A DNA stretch of 64,000 nt, taken from the NCBI GenBank assembly GCA_030762935.1, contig CM060883.1:29506501-29570500 (forward strand), in the 5' to 3' direction. The notes under the pieces are model-generated. The model was not told where the DNA came from and did no database searches. It saw only the letters and a list, made by a program, of their open reading frames with translations. Positions 55,635 to 64,000 of the stretch are shown here, piece by piece. Each line of letters opens with the position of its first letter. Within the stretch, counting starts at the first letter, position 1. Position numbers and translations under genes: made by a program. Source of the stretch: Hymenopus coronatus (taxonomy: Eukaryota > Arthropoda > Insecta > Mantodea > Hymenopodidae).

Positions 55635-56483
55635 GTGTGTCTGTGAACACGATAACTCAAAAACGAAAAGTCGGTAAAATACCAAACTTGGCATTTAAGT
55701 TTAATATCTTCCAGGGATGCGACACGAAGATTTTGAGAAAAATCCCCCCACCCCCAACTACCCTTTACATGGGACTTTTTTCGAAAATTTTGATTTTCTC
55801 AAAAATGGCTCTAACGATTTTGATTAACATTTCGGATATTAAACATATTTACCTGACAAATGAAATGCATATCTTGAATTTTCTGGGAATAGCCTCTGAA
55901 GAGTAGTTTATTCTGGTTGAATTTTACTAAATTTTGAATAACTGCTAAACCGTAAGAGATTGACAAAAACTTATTACACAAAAAATGTGGAGCACATTAA
56001 AACACACAATTTATGCTATATACATTTTTTTCGTGGAGTTCGTCGTTTTTGTGACATTCCTTATTTTTGGTTTCTGCTATGAAAAACGTGTACTTTTCTC
56101 ATACTGGAACTTGTCAACTCCTATCCATATAAACAAAGGAACTTCATTGACATAGCAACCAGCTTTTGACTATCACTTTAACCTACGGTTGTCCCTTATT
56201 TCGCTTCTACTTACAAGGATGCGAGTAATAAGACTATTTCTGCTAATTTTTTCTCATTAGCATAAAGTAAATAGAAGTATAAGCTTTTTAAGAATTATTT
56301 GTTGCAGGGATATGGAGAAAGTCATGTGAATGGTACACATCATATTTTTTTATTTTCATTGCTGTATGATTACTGAGTTGCTGTTTTCTTCTGTTACACA
56401 CACACACACCCGCGCACATACATATACACAAACATATAACACCCATGCCGAAGGTGGTACTCGAACCCTGGATCCCCTGCGCA
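55361..56483 (-). mobile_element. SINE-like element (family F) carrying an HTR
   Basis: Spacer is interrupted between CTCACCTTTAA and CATTTTATTGGAACCC. On the minus strand the element starts with a tRNA-like word (CAGGGTTCGAGTACCACC), has a short GT tract (plus-strand CA at about 56397-56410), and ends in poly(A) (plus-strand T run at 55359-55370). An HTR copy sits in a second T run inside it. Confidence 0.6.
55448..56351 (+). mobile_element. HTR repeat, full length, young subgroup
   Basis: Starts TTACTTTCTCCATACGCACTA inside an 18-T run and ends GATATGGAGAAAGTCATGTG then GGTACACATC. The GT tract is at about 55594-55631. The 137-codon open frame (55493-55906) is shared in part with sister copies only because the DNA is repeated. 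Confidence 0.9.
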
Positions 56484-57071
56484 TTTTATTGGAACCCATG
56501 CGAATATAGCAACTCACACATTTACAACCATTTGGGTTCATTTTTCTTTAAATGTAGGTGAGCATGTTTCCCATGTTGACTTCAAACACTCGATTCTCAA
56601 ATTTAACATTTTCTGCTTTCTCAACAACTGTTGAGGATAGCACAATGAAACTTAAGAATAATACAAACTGTACTTGTACACCATTAATAAAAATATTATA
56701 GAATCACTCTAGTTCATTAAACTTTTGCGATTTAATCAATATCACATAAATATTTTATCCGTATGTCTTAAAGAGTGTCTGGTATACAGGGGCAGGAAGT
56801 TAGCAAATTTAACATTGACGGGATAAAGCTTTCACCCTACCGTAAAATATACGAAGCTAATTAACCACAGTGACAGTTTCTTATCTTTTATGCAACTTTT
56901 TATCTTATGTTTGATATAGTATGTCTGTATGATACCTGACAATGTCATCCAGTTATTATTTAATTTGACGGAGGCATATAATTTGTAATATTATAACAAT
57001 TAAGCCGTCATTGAAAAAAACGTTGAAAATAATTGAAAATAGTCATTATATACTAAACATTAATCTTGGCA
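56484..57071. repeat. U6-locus spacer downstream of U6 copy 8
   Basis: Blocks CTGTTGAGGATAGCACAATG, GGGGCAGGAAGTTAGC and CAATTAAGCCGTCATTG. Shorter than in other units: the block containing CAGCGGTTTGTGAG is missing. Confidence 0.65.
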
Positions 57072-57121
57072 AAAAATGTGGAACGCTTCACGATTTTGCG
57101 TGTCATCCTTGCGCAGGGGCC

Positions 57122-57161
<40 letters not shown>

Positions 57162-57178
57162 ACTGCCGAAGCGAGTAC
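57072..57178 (-). ncRNA. U6: U6 snRNA, copy 8, cut off from its promoter
   Basis: Full length, starting at 57178 and ending with T6. It has the canonical CATATACTAAAATTGG and, uniquely here, GTACTCGCTTCGGCAGTAC, with A15 pairing U5, like most animal U6. Its TATA and PSE-like block lie more than 1 kb away (58221-58278) beyond an insertion that begins 10 bp upstream of the start. The RNA is well preserved but probably silent, so the insertion may be recent. Confidence 0.95.
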
Positions 57179-57187
57179 AAAAGCAAC

Positions 57188-58200
57188 TTTTTTTTCTTTT
57201 TTTTTTACCATGGAGGGGAAAAATGCATTACGCATTCAACCCCCAGCCGAAGTGCAATGGCTGGGAGGATATGTGGGACTCTCCGCCCTGCTGCGGCATA
57301 CCCACTAAAAAACCCCTCCACGTTATAACACGGAGTTTTCTGAATCAATTCGTGCGTGAAGCTTTGCGCGGACCCACTGTTGCACCCGCGGTGGTATGTG
57401 GATTCTGGGATGCTGCCGCACAATGCAGTGTTGCCAACCAAGAAACCATTGAATGTCACTACAGGTTGAGCAAAATTCCGCTACAAAAATACACATTAAA
57501 TTGCCATAAAAATGGTTACTACATACTTTTCTATGACGTTCCAGATGACCAAAATGATTATGGTGATATTGTTGTTATAGTAGGTAGTTGGGTCAAGCCT
57601 ATTAGGGGCGTAATTTAACAAAATAAATGAATAACTATCACTGCAAATAACTGTACAGGCTGTGTAAAGTAGTTTAAGAGTCGTCGGACGATTCTCGAAA
57701 AATTATACATGGATTTCCCAAATTTATTTACATGTTCGTCGGTTTGTTTTGAAGAACGATTTTTACACTCAGAGTTTGAGGCATTATTTTGTTCCTTTTT
57801 TTGGATTTGTTGTCAGCCATCATGGAAAACACGCTTTGCACATCATGCTGCCCAAGGTATAGATTAGGCTTGCATAAACTATCTGTACATGTTTATAAAT
57901 ATTATCAGGCCGGGCGGTTGCCTTAAATAAATTTAACACGAGATATCAACTTATCGCCTACTTCCCTCTGCATAGTTGCCTAACATAGCAACTCTCAACC
58001 CACTTTTTCGAAAGCTCAAATTTCGCTACGCATCACTGGCTCAATGTGCGGGTAGATAGATGCTCATGTAGCTTCTCGGTTATGGCGTTACTGTACGCCT
58101 CTTCCAGCACAGCTAGGCGGGAGCGTTGCTGATCTCTACGCGGAGATCATGAACATCGGCGCTACACCAGATGCTACATGAGCATCAATCTTCTACCACC
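57188..58200 (-). mobile_element. About 1 kb insertion between U6 copy 8 and its promoter
   Basis: GCAAC stands on both sides (57183-57187 and 58201-58205), and removing the insert restores normal U6-TATA spacing. On the minus strand the insert ends in an A-rich run next to the U6 start, like a retrotransposed sequence. It contains open frames on both strands (plus: to 57618, ending VIVGSWVKPIRGVI; minus: 57205-57459), but I recognise no domain. The plus frame begins inside U6 itself, so its first ~35 codons are meaningless. A foldback lies at its far end (58051-58197). Confidence 0.75.
58051..58197. repeat. Foldback (inverted repeat) within the insert
   Basis: GATGCTCATGTAGC (58059-58072) and its exact complement GCTACATGAGCATC (58173-58186), with looser pairing of the outer GGTAGA / TCTACC. 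A smaller palindrome TGATCTC...GAGATCA lies in the loop (58130-58149). It could be a small MITE or a structured RNA region. Confidence 0.6.
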
Positions 58201-58220
58201 GCAACTAGCCACCTCGTAGA

Positions 58221-58278
58221 TATATATATACCACTTGAAGGTTGTTAAAGTTTCCGGTATTCCAGCTAGCATTAATTA
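58221..58278 (-). promoter_or_regulatory. Orphaned promoter of U6 copy 8
   Basis: TATATATATA (58221-58230) and PSE-like block (58244-58278; GTTAAAGTTTCCGGTATT...CTAGCATTAATTA) keep normal spacing to one another, but the next RNA start is over 1 kb away. Confidence 0.8.
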
Positions 58279-58984
58279 TTTAATTTTTCAAATCTCATTT
58301 AGAGACACTCAATTGAGCTGAAATGAACTTAAACAATATAATATCGTTATTATATTTATAGAAACTACAACAATATTTATTGGCCTGCAAATCTTGTGTT
58401 TGTGAACGAAATTAAATATCACTCGCATTTACACGTAGCCTATAACTACCATTTCTCAATATTAGTATTTATGTTGGTCAACATAATTATACTTATGATC
58501 ATAATCTGCGACAGAAGAAAGTTTTAGTAAACTATACGATAGTAAGACTAACCGAAATTGTCATATTTTTAAATTTTAATGGAGTGTACAGTCGGGTAAC
58601 TTGAAGAAACAACACATTTATATATGAAAGTTTTCATATATGCAAGCATGGCTCCGTAACAAAGGCCGTACCATTGGCTCTCAAACAAGGATTCGAACAT
58701 TCTTGAAGTGCAAGGGAGATGAAGAGGAAGCTAAACACTACTTACTTAGAGAAAAAATTAAAAGTTTTACAATAATTTTACTGTCTTTACTCCCTTATTT
58801 TTATATCTGTCTCACAAAATAAAAGAGCTTATCGTGTTATCTACATCATATTAGATAGACGTTGGTTTATTTCGCTGTAATTTTTCATTCGTTCTGATTT
58901 GTTTTGTTTTGTTTTGCTGCTTGTACCTGTAAAAATCTTCCATATTTGGATTAGTTTTCTTTCTTTCTTTTTTATGAAAAGTCC
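58279..58984. repeat. U6-locus upstream spacer
   Basis: Same block order as 40.87-41.6 kb (AGTATTTATGTTGGTCAACA, ATGGAGTGTACAGTCGGG, GGCTCCGTAACAAAGGCCGT). Confidence 0.7.
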
Positions 58985-59235
58985 CTTTAACTTAGTTGAT
59001 TATATCGGACGATGAATAAAATCGGTGAGATGATGCTCAAATATTCTTGGGTCCTTTGGAACTTAAAACTATTCGACATTCATCTTTTCAGGATAAGGAA
59101 AAATACCGAAAATAAGCTTATCCTGGTAACTCACCCTAAACGAGATTCGACTTCACGACCTCTTGAATATGAGGCAGATCCCTTACACTTGGCCTTGGCC
59201 ACATTATTGTTACTTATTACACATTTGCTCTGCTT
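58985..59235 (-). mobile_element. SINE family D, copy 3
   Basis: Minus strand: GGCCAAGGCCAAGTGTAAGG head, B-box-like AAGTCGAATCTCG, GTGAGTTACCAGG, tail near CATCGTCCGATATAATC. Breaks the U6 spacer. The open frames over it (such as 59012-59485) are not genes. Confidence 0.75.
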
Positions 59236-59544
59236 ATTATATTTTTTATTTTATGTATATATTTACAGTTCTAAAGAGCCAGCGGCTCACTTTGAGGACA
59301 ATACATTCCATTTTAATAATTCACCTTTTAATATTTTTCTTATGCTTTTGTTTCTTGATTATTTCTATTTTTACTTAACATTTATGTTCATTATATTATT
59401 AAATATTTCAGTGTATTTTGTTTCGCTTCCTTATGCTTTTTGTTTTCGTTACGGGCTAGTATTACTTACTAAAATTACTTACTAAAATTGAAGTAAATTT
59501 ATTAACAAATTTGGTTGATTTATGCACAAACAATTATGATAATA
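59236..59544. repeat. U6-locus spacer
   Basis: Includes TCTAAAGAGCCAGCGGCTCA (compare 53.45 kb) and the ACAATTATGATAATA stretch where SINE B inserted. Confidence 0.65.
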
Positions 59545-59778
59545 GACTGCCTCCGTGGTCGAGTGGTCAGCGAGCTGACTTATCACCCCGGAGGTCCCGG
59601 GTTCGATTCCCAGCTGGGGCGGGGAATTTTTCTTTAACCAGAATTATTCCCTATCCCCATAGAGTCTGTGTTTAGTAATATAAAATTGATTAACCTAATG
59701 TTCTGAACCTACAGTTTCATAAGTCACAGCCCCCAATTTGACCATTGAGGTTAGGCTATACAAATAAAACAATAAAAA
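59545..59778 (+). mobile_element. tRNA-derived SINE family B, copy 2 (complete)
   Basis: Starts GACTGCCTCCGTGGTCGAG with A box TGGTCGAGTGGTCAGCGAGC and B box GGGTTCGATTCCCAG. The body is shared with 16.6 kb and it ends in an A tail. The target duplication ATGATAATA lies at 59536-59544 and again at 62410-62418, on the far side of two HTR copies that later entered its A tail. Confidence 0.9.
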
Positions 59779-60641
59779 AAAATCTGATGTGATCCATTCA
59801 CATGACTTTCTCTATATCTCTGTAAATTATTATTGTTAATAAGCTTATCTTGTATTTATTTCATGCTAATCGAGAAAAATTAGCAAAAAATAGTCTTATT
59901 GTCTTCTTCCTTGTAAGTAGAAAGGAAATAAGGGAGTAGCATAGGTTAAAGCGATAGTCAAAAGCTGGTTACTATGTGACTGAAGTTCCTTTGTTTGTAT
60001 GGACATGAGTTGACAAATTCCTTGATGAGAAAAGTTAAGATTTTCGACCCTGAAAAAAAAAACAAGGAATATCCCAAAAACGATCAACTCCAAGAAAAAC
60101 ATGTATATAACATAAATTGTGTGTTTTAATGTGCTCTACATTTTTTGTGCAGTAAATTTTTGTCCATCTCTTATGGTTTAGCAGTTATTCAAAATTCTGT
60201 AAAATTCATCCAGAATAAACTACTCTTCAGAGGCTATTCCCAGAAAAATCAAGATATATATTTTATTTTTCACGTAAATGTGTGTAATATATTATATTTT
60301 AATCAAAATCGTTAGAGCAATTTTTTTAGAAAATCAAAATTTTCGAAAAAAGTTCCATGTAAAGGGTAGTTTGGGGTGGGGAGATTTTTTTCAAAACCTT
60401 CGTGCCGCATCCCTGGAAGATACTAAACTTAAATACCAAGTTTGGTATTTTACCGACTTTTCGTTTTTGAGTTATCGTGTTCACAGACACACGGACACAC
60501 ACACACGGACCTTCTTCTGAAAATACTTTTTTTGGATACAGGGGACCCTAAAACATATATTTCCCGTGAAATCTCGGTATCGAATTTTTTGGTGGAGTGC
60601 AATACATTCTCTATACACTATGTGCCTATAGAGAAAGTAAA
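59779..60641 (-). mobile_element. HTR repeat, full length, in the A tail of a SINE
   Basis: Begins AATCTGATGTGATCCATTC right after the SINE poly(A) and ends with a shortened hairpin (CACTATGTGCCTATAG) and AGAAAGTAAAA, directly joined to the next HTR. Confidence 0.88.
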
Positions 60642-61522
60642 AATCTGATGTGTTCCATTCACAGGACTTTCCATATCTCTCTGTAACAAATTATTGTTAA
60701 TAAGCTTATCTTTTATTTATTTCATGTTAATCGAGGAAAATTAGCAGAAATAGTCTTATTCCTTGCTTTATTGTAAATACAAGCGAAATAAGGGAGTACC
60801 ATAGGTTAAAGTGAAAGCCAAAAGCTGGTTGCTATGTGACTGATATTCCTTCGTTTGTGTGGACAGGAGTTGACAAATTCCTGTATGAGAAAAGTATAAG
60901 TTTTTCAAAGCTGAAACCAAGAAAAAGGAATATCTCAAAAACGATCAACTCCAAGAAAAAAATGTATATAACATAAATTGTGTGTTTTAATGTGCTCTAC
61001 ATTTTTTGTGTGTTAAGTTGTTGTCCATCTCTTATGGTTTAGTAGTTATATAAAATTCATCCAGAATAAAGTAGTCTTCAGAGGCTATTCCCAGAAAATT
61101 CAAAATATACATTTTATTTGTCACGTAAATTTCTTTAATATATGATATTTTAATCAAAATCGTTAGAGCCATTTTTTTAGAAAATCAAAATTTTCGAAAA
61201 AAGTTCCATGTAAAGGGTAGTTGGGATGGGGTGATTTTTCTCAAAATCTTCGCGTTGCATCCGTGGAAGATAATAAACTTAAATACCAAGTTTGGTATTT
61301 TACCGACTTTTCGTTTTTGAGTTATCGTATTCACAGACACACGGACACACGGACACACACATGGAGCTTTTTGTGAAAATGCTTTTTACTTTCTCCATTC
61401 GCACTATGTACATAGTGTATAGAGAAAGTATTGCACTCCACCAAAAAATTCGGTACCGAGATTTCACCGGAAATATGTTTTAGGGTCCCCAATATCCAAA
61501 AAAAAGCATTTTCACAAAAAGG

Positions 61523-61563
<41 letters not shown>

Positions 61564-62409
61564 GCCCGTGTGTCTGTGTGTCTGTGAACACGGTAACTCA
61601 AAAACGAAAAGTCGGTAAAATACCAAACTTGGTATTTAAGTTTAGTATCTTCCAGGGATGCGACACGAAGATTTTGAGAAAAATCCCCACACCCCCAACT
61701 ACCCTTTACATGGAACTTTTTTCGAAAATTTTGATTTTCTCAAAAATGGCTCTAACGATTTTGATTAAAATTTCGGATATTAAACATATTTACCTGACAA
61801 ATGAAATGTATATCTTGAATTTTCTGGGAATAGCCTCTGAAGAGTAGTTTATTCTGGATGAATTTTACTAAATTTTGAATAACTGCTAAACCGTAAGAGA
61901 TGTACAAAAACTTACTACACAAAAAATGTAGAGCACATTAAAATACACAATTTATGTTATATACATTTTTTTCGAGGAGTTCGTCGTTTTTGTGACATTC
62001 CTTATTTTTGGTTTCTGCTTTAAAAAACGTATACTTTTCTCATACTGGAACTTGTCAACTCTTATCCATATAAACAAAGGAACTTCATTGACATAGCAAC
62101 CAGCTTTTGACTATCACTTTAACCTACAGTTGTCCCTTATTTCGCTCCTACTTACAAGGATGCGAGTAATAAGACTATTTCTGCTAATTTTTTCTAATTA
62201 GCATAAAGTAAATAGAAGTATAAACGTTTTAAGAATTATTTGTTGCAGGGATATGGAAAAAGTCATGTGAATGGTACACATCAGATTTTTTTAGATAAAG
62301 TGGACCCTAAAACATATATTTCCGGTGAAATCTCGGTAGCGAATTTTTTGGTGGAGTGCAATACTTTCTCTATTCACTATGTACATAGTGCGTATAGAGA
62401 AAGTAAAAA
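60642..62409 (-). mobile_element. HTR repeat carrying a nested HTR
   Basis: The outer copy begins AATCTGATGTGTTCCATTC at about 60642 and is interrupted in a T run after GTGAAAATGC (61380). It resumes at about 62294 with GATAAAGTGGACCCTAAAAC and ends with the full hairpin ACTATGTACATAGTGCG and TAGAGAAAGTAAAAA. Confidence 0.9.
61384..62293 (+). mobile_element. HTR repeat, young subgroup, nested in opposite orientation
   Basis: Complete: TTACTTTCTCCATTCGCACT, hairpin, GT tract (about 61527-61560), end GATATGGAAAAAGTCATGTG then GGTACACATCAGA. It lies in the TTTT run of the outer copy, with no other duplicated sequence. Confidence 0.9.
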
Positions 62410-62418
62410 ATGATAATA

Positions 62419-62550
62419 CAGATTGATATCCTTCCATAAATATTCGAGCATTAACTGCTCTTTTAAAAGCGTTTACGCGCTAGAGTTCGAACCAGCTTGC
62501 GGATACAAATCGCAGAAAAATCAAGATAAAATTTAACTCTAAATTTTCTC
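62419..62550. repeat. U6-locus spacer, right edge
   Basis: GATTGATATCCTTCCATAAA and CTAGAGTTCGAACCAGCTTG match 41.9-42.0 and 53.8 kb. This is the last U6-locus sequence I can see. Confidence 0.65.
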
Positions 62551-62554
62551 GGAC

Positions 62555-62631
62555 TTCTAGCCAGCTCTGAAGACGAAGATGATGCTCATCTTCGAAACAT
62601 TGGAGTCAATCCATTACTTACCTGGCTAGAA
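62555..62631 (+). ncRNA. Hammerhead-like three-stem fold (candidate)
   Basis: A closing stem TTCTAGCCAG (62555-62564) / CTGGCTAGAA (62622-62631) pairs perfectly over 10 bp. Inside lie CTGAAGA (62567-62573, like the hammerhead core CUGANGA), a second stem GAAGATGA-TGC-TCATCTTC (62575-62593), then GAAAC (62594-62598) and a third short stem ATTG-GAGT-CAAT. This is the order of a type I hammerhead ribozyme, known from Penelope-like retroelements. There is one extra C before stem II, and the cleavage-site pairing (expected GUH after CAAT) reads CCA. It is therefore probably a decayed, inactive example. Confidence 0.4.
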
Positions 62632-62756
62632 ACCCAAGGGTATTAGAGTGAATACGTTGTCAAGGAAGCTTCAGCTCTTTCTTTAAGACACAATATTGTG
62701 ATACACATATTCACAGAGAAGAGATAAATGACTTGCATACATATCTCATCTTTTGG

Positions 62757-63045
62757 ATAGGTGGAGCCAGACTGAAAAATTCAATGGCATAGCCGGGATT
62801 TGATCCACGGATCTCCCGGTCTCTAGCCGGTTGCTCTATCACTGAGCTACCATGGCAACATGCTGGCATAGCATTAAATTTGTCAACTGACACGCATGTT
62901 TCCCGGTCCATAATAGTTTTCTAGACTATGAATCCTGAGACTTAAAGTACTTGGAAAATTGCAAGTCGCCATGGGGTTCATCTCAAAATAATTTTAGATC
63001 ACCTTGTAATTTACCGGGAAATATACGAGTCAGTTGAGAAACTCT
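62757..63045 (-). mobile_element. tRNA-derived SINE family H, copy 2
   Basis: On the minus strand the head is very tRNA-like: GGTAGCTCAGTGATAGAGC (A box), then GTGGATCAAATCCCGGC (B box). It is bounded by the same blocks as the 14.6 kb copy (CGCATGTTTCCCGG, AGTCTGGCTCCACC). It could be a tRNA pseudogene-derived SINE; the extended flanks shared with copy 1 favour SINE. Confidence 0.8.
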
Positions 63046-64000
63046 ATATATATAAAACTAATCGAAATCAACATGGGTGGGGGAATAAAAGTATTAAAAT
63101 TTAAAACTGAGTTGGGAAATAAATTCACACAAATAGTTACTTCTGTGAAATTATTCCAGTAAATGTATTTCGTCCTTCGCACGTCTTGCAAAATAATTCT
63201 CATATTGACTGAAATGCAATTCAGAAAAAGAATAACTTGTCAAGTTAGCCGGCAGTTTGTTTTAATTCAACTCTTGAATCCCTAAATTGCCGGTTTGATG
63301 GTCTAGAACTCTGACGAGCAATGCAGGAAAGAATGTTTTTCTGCGCAGACGCCCCTGAAAGTAGGGAGAACGTTCCCCCCACTACTTACTTTCTTCCTCC
63401 ACCAGACCCGCGCGCATAAACAGTAAACACGTTTCCCCTACAGTGTTGATGACAATGACACGGAGGATGAGACAGTGAGAGAGGAACAAAGGGCGGTGGA
63501 GATAAGAGAGGGGGAAGCAGTTCATCCAGCAGCAACGGTAATTTTCCCTCTCAACATTCTTTTCTAAATTGTAAACCTATGGAATTCATGTCCGTTGTCT
63601 AGGGGCTTCGGACGACCGGAACTGTTTCCAATCTTACTGGTCTCAAACAATAGTGACAATTCGTGGCCGTAAAGACGGGGGATTCTGGAGTCGTTTAGGA
63701 AAACAGGGTTTCAGGGTAAATATTTGGTTTAAATAACAGTAACATTAATAAATATTCAAACAATAGGTTAGTGCTTTTTGAACTGCAACCGCTCATATGA
63801 GAAAGTGAGAGAGAGAAAGAGAGAGAGAGAGAGACAGAGCTAATTCTAAGAATCAACATGGCCACAAGACAGTCGCAATACAAACAAAATGTGATTTCGA
63901 AGTAATTACACAGCCACCAACTCTTAAAATATTTGACTATCGCTTAAAGCCTATCTTATTCCGCTAAGCATCGTTTATAAGGGACGCAGCTATGAGAGAT
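63046..64000. other. Unassigned sequence with a weak exon candidate
   Basis: 63444-63537 is preceded by TTTCCCCTACAG (acceptor-like) and followed by GTAATTTT (donor-like). The 94 bp between are open in one frame and acidic (DDNDTEDETVREEQRAVEI). A (GA)n tract lies at about 63806-63836. There is no further exon or domain, so I do not call a gene. Confidence 0.25.

Noticed and set aside
57076..57618. 180-codon open frame on the plus strand
   Set aside because: It begins antisense inside the U6 gene and crosses the insertion boundary, so it cannot be an original gene. The part within the insert has no recognisable domain.
59012..59485. 157-codon plus-strand frame, hydrophobic toward its end
   Set aside because: It crosses a minus-strand SINE and T-rich U6 spacer. 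The hydrophobic residues come from TTT/TTA/ATT-rich DNA.
62795..62865. tRNA gene on the minus strand
   Set aside because: The head resembles a tRNA, but flanking blocks on both sides recur with it at 14.6 kb, which points to a SINE family.

Overview
This is an AT-rich stretch of animal nuclear DNA, most likely from an arthropod, although the species cannot be named from sequence alone. Reasons: spliceosomal U6 snRNA genes of the insect/arthropod type (3' part reading CGCAAAATCGTGAAGCG), a type-3 Pol III promoter (distal element plus TATA) before each, several mariner (D,D34D) transposons, an IS630/Tc1-like remnant with an insect-style motif, and many tRNA-derived SINEs. I found no convincing host protein-coding gene. 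Almost all longer open frames are chance frames inside repeats.

Layout. (1) 1-26.8 kb is a graveyard of mobile elements. Five mariner-like copies or fragments lie here (near 5, 7-8.4, 8.6-9.3, 10.2-11.3 and 23 kb), with an IS630/Tc1-like remnant (about 11.9 kb), SINEs, and many copies of one roughly 0.8-0.9 kb repeat that I call HTR (hairpin / T-tract repeat). (2) About 26.9-62.6 kb is a U6 snRNA multigene locus. Eight U6 sequences (about 28.4, 35.2, 36.9, 40.7, 42.9, 46.1, 52.5 and 57.1 kb) sit in homologous spacers, the clearest unit being about 2.2 kb. Seven read on the minus strand and one (46.1 kb) on the plus strand. The locus has been broken up by HTR copies, at least eight SINE families and other inserts. 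(3) 62.6-64 kb holds a hammerhead-like three-stem fold, a SINE and unassigned sequence with a weak exon candidate.

HTR family (about 40 copies or fragments, both strands). Orientation here is arbitrary: '+' means the hairpin end comes first. Read in '+', it begins ACTTTCTCTA, a near-perfect palindrome (ACTATGTACATAGT) and the inverse TAGAGAAAG. It has an internal (GT)n tract and ends TAGAGAAAGTCATGTGAATGG followed by A/TACACATCAGATTTTT. Short inverted subterminal repeats, a terminal hairpin, an internal microsatellite, no visible target-site duplication, insertion in T (or A) tracts, and head-to-tail arrays fit a non-autonomous Helentron-like (DINE-1/HINE-type) rolling-circle element. This is an inference; no Rep/helicase gene is visible.

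U6 locus condition. Copies at 40.7, 42.9 and 52.5 kb have intact promoter, RNA and T-run terminator. The 28.4 kb copy carries a 95-bp insert with a 15-bp target duplication inside the RNA. The 35.2 kb copy has about 320 bp inserted at its TATA box. The 36.9 kb copy is only a 3' stub. The 46.1 kb copy is inverted and has lost its T-run. The 57.1 kb copy has about 1 kb inserted between the RNA start and TATA, flanked by GCAAC repeats. The repeated hits on U6 promoters and one U6 body are the most interesting signal in the window, together with the HTR family.
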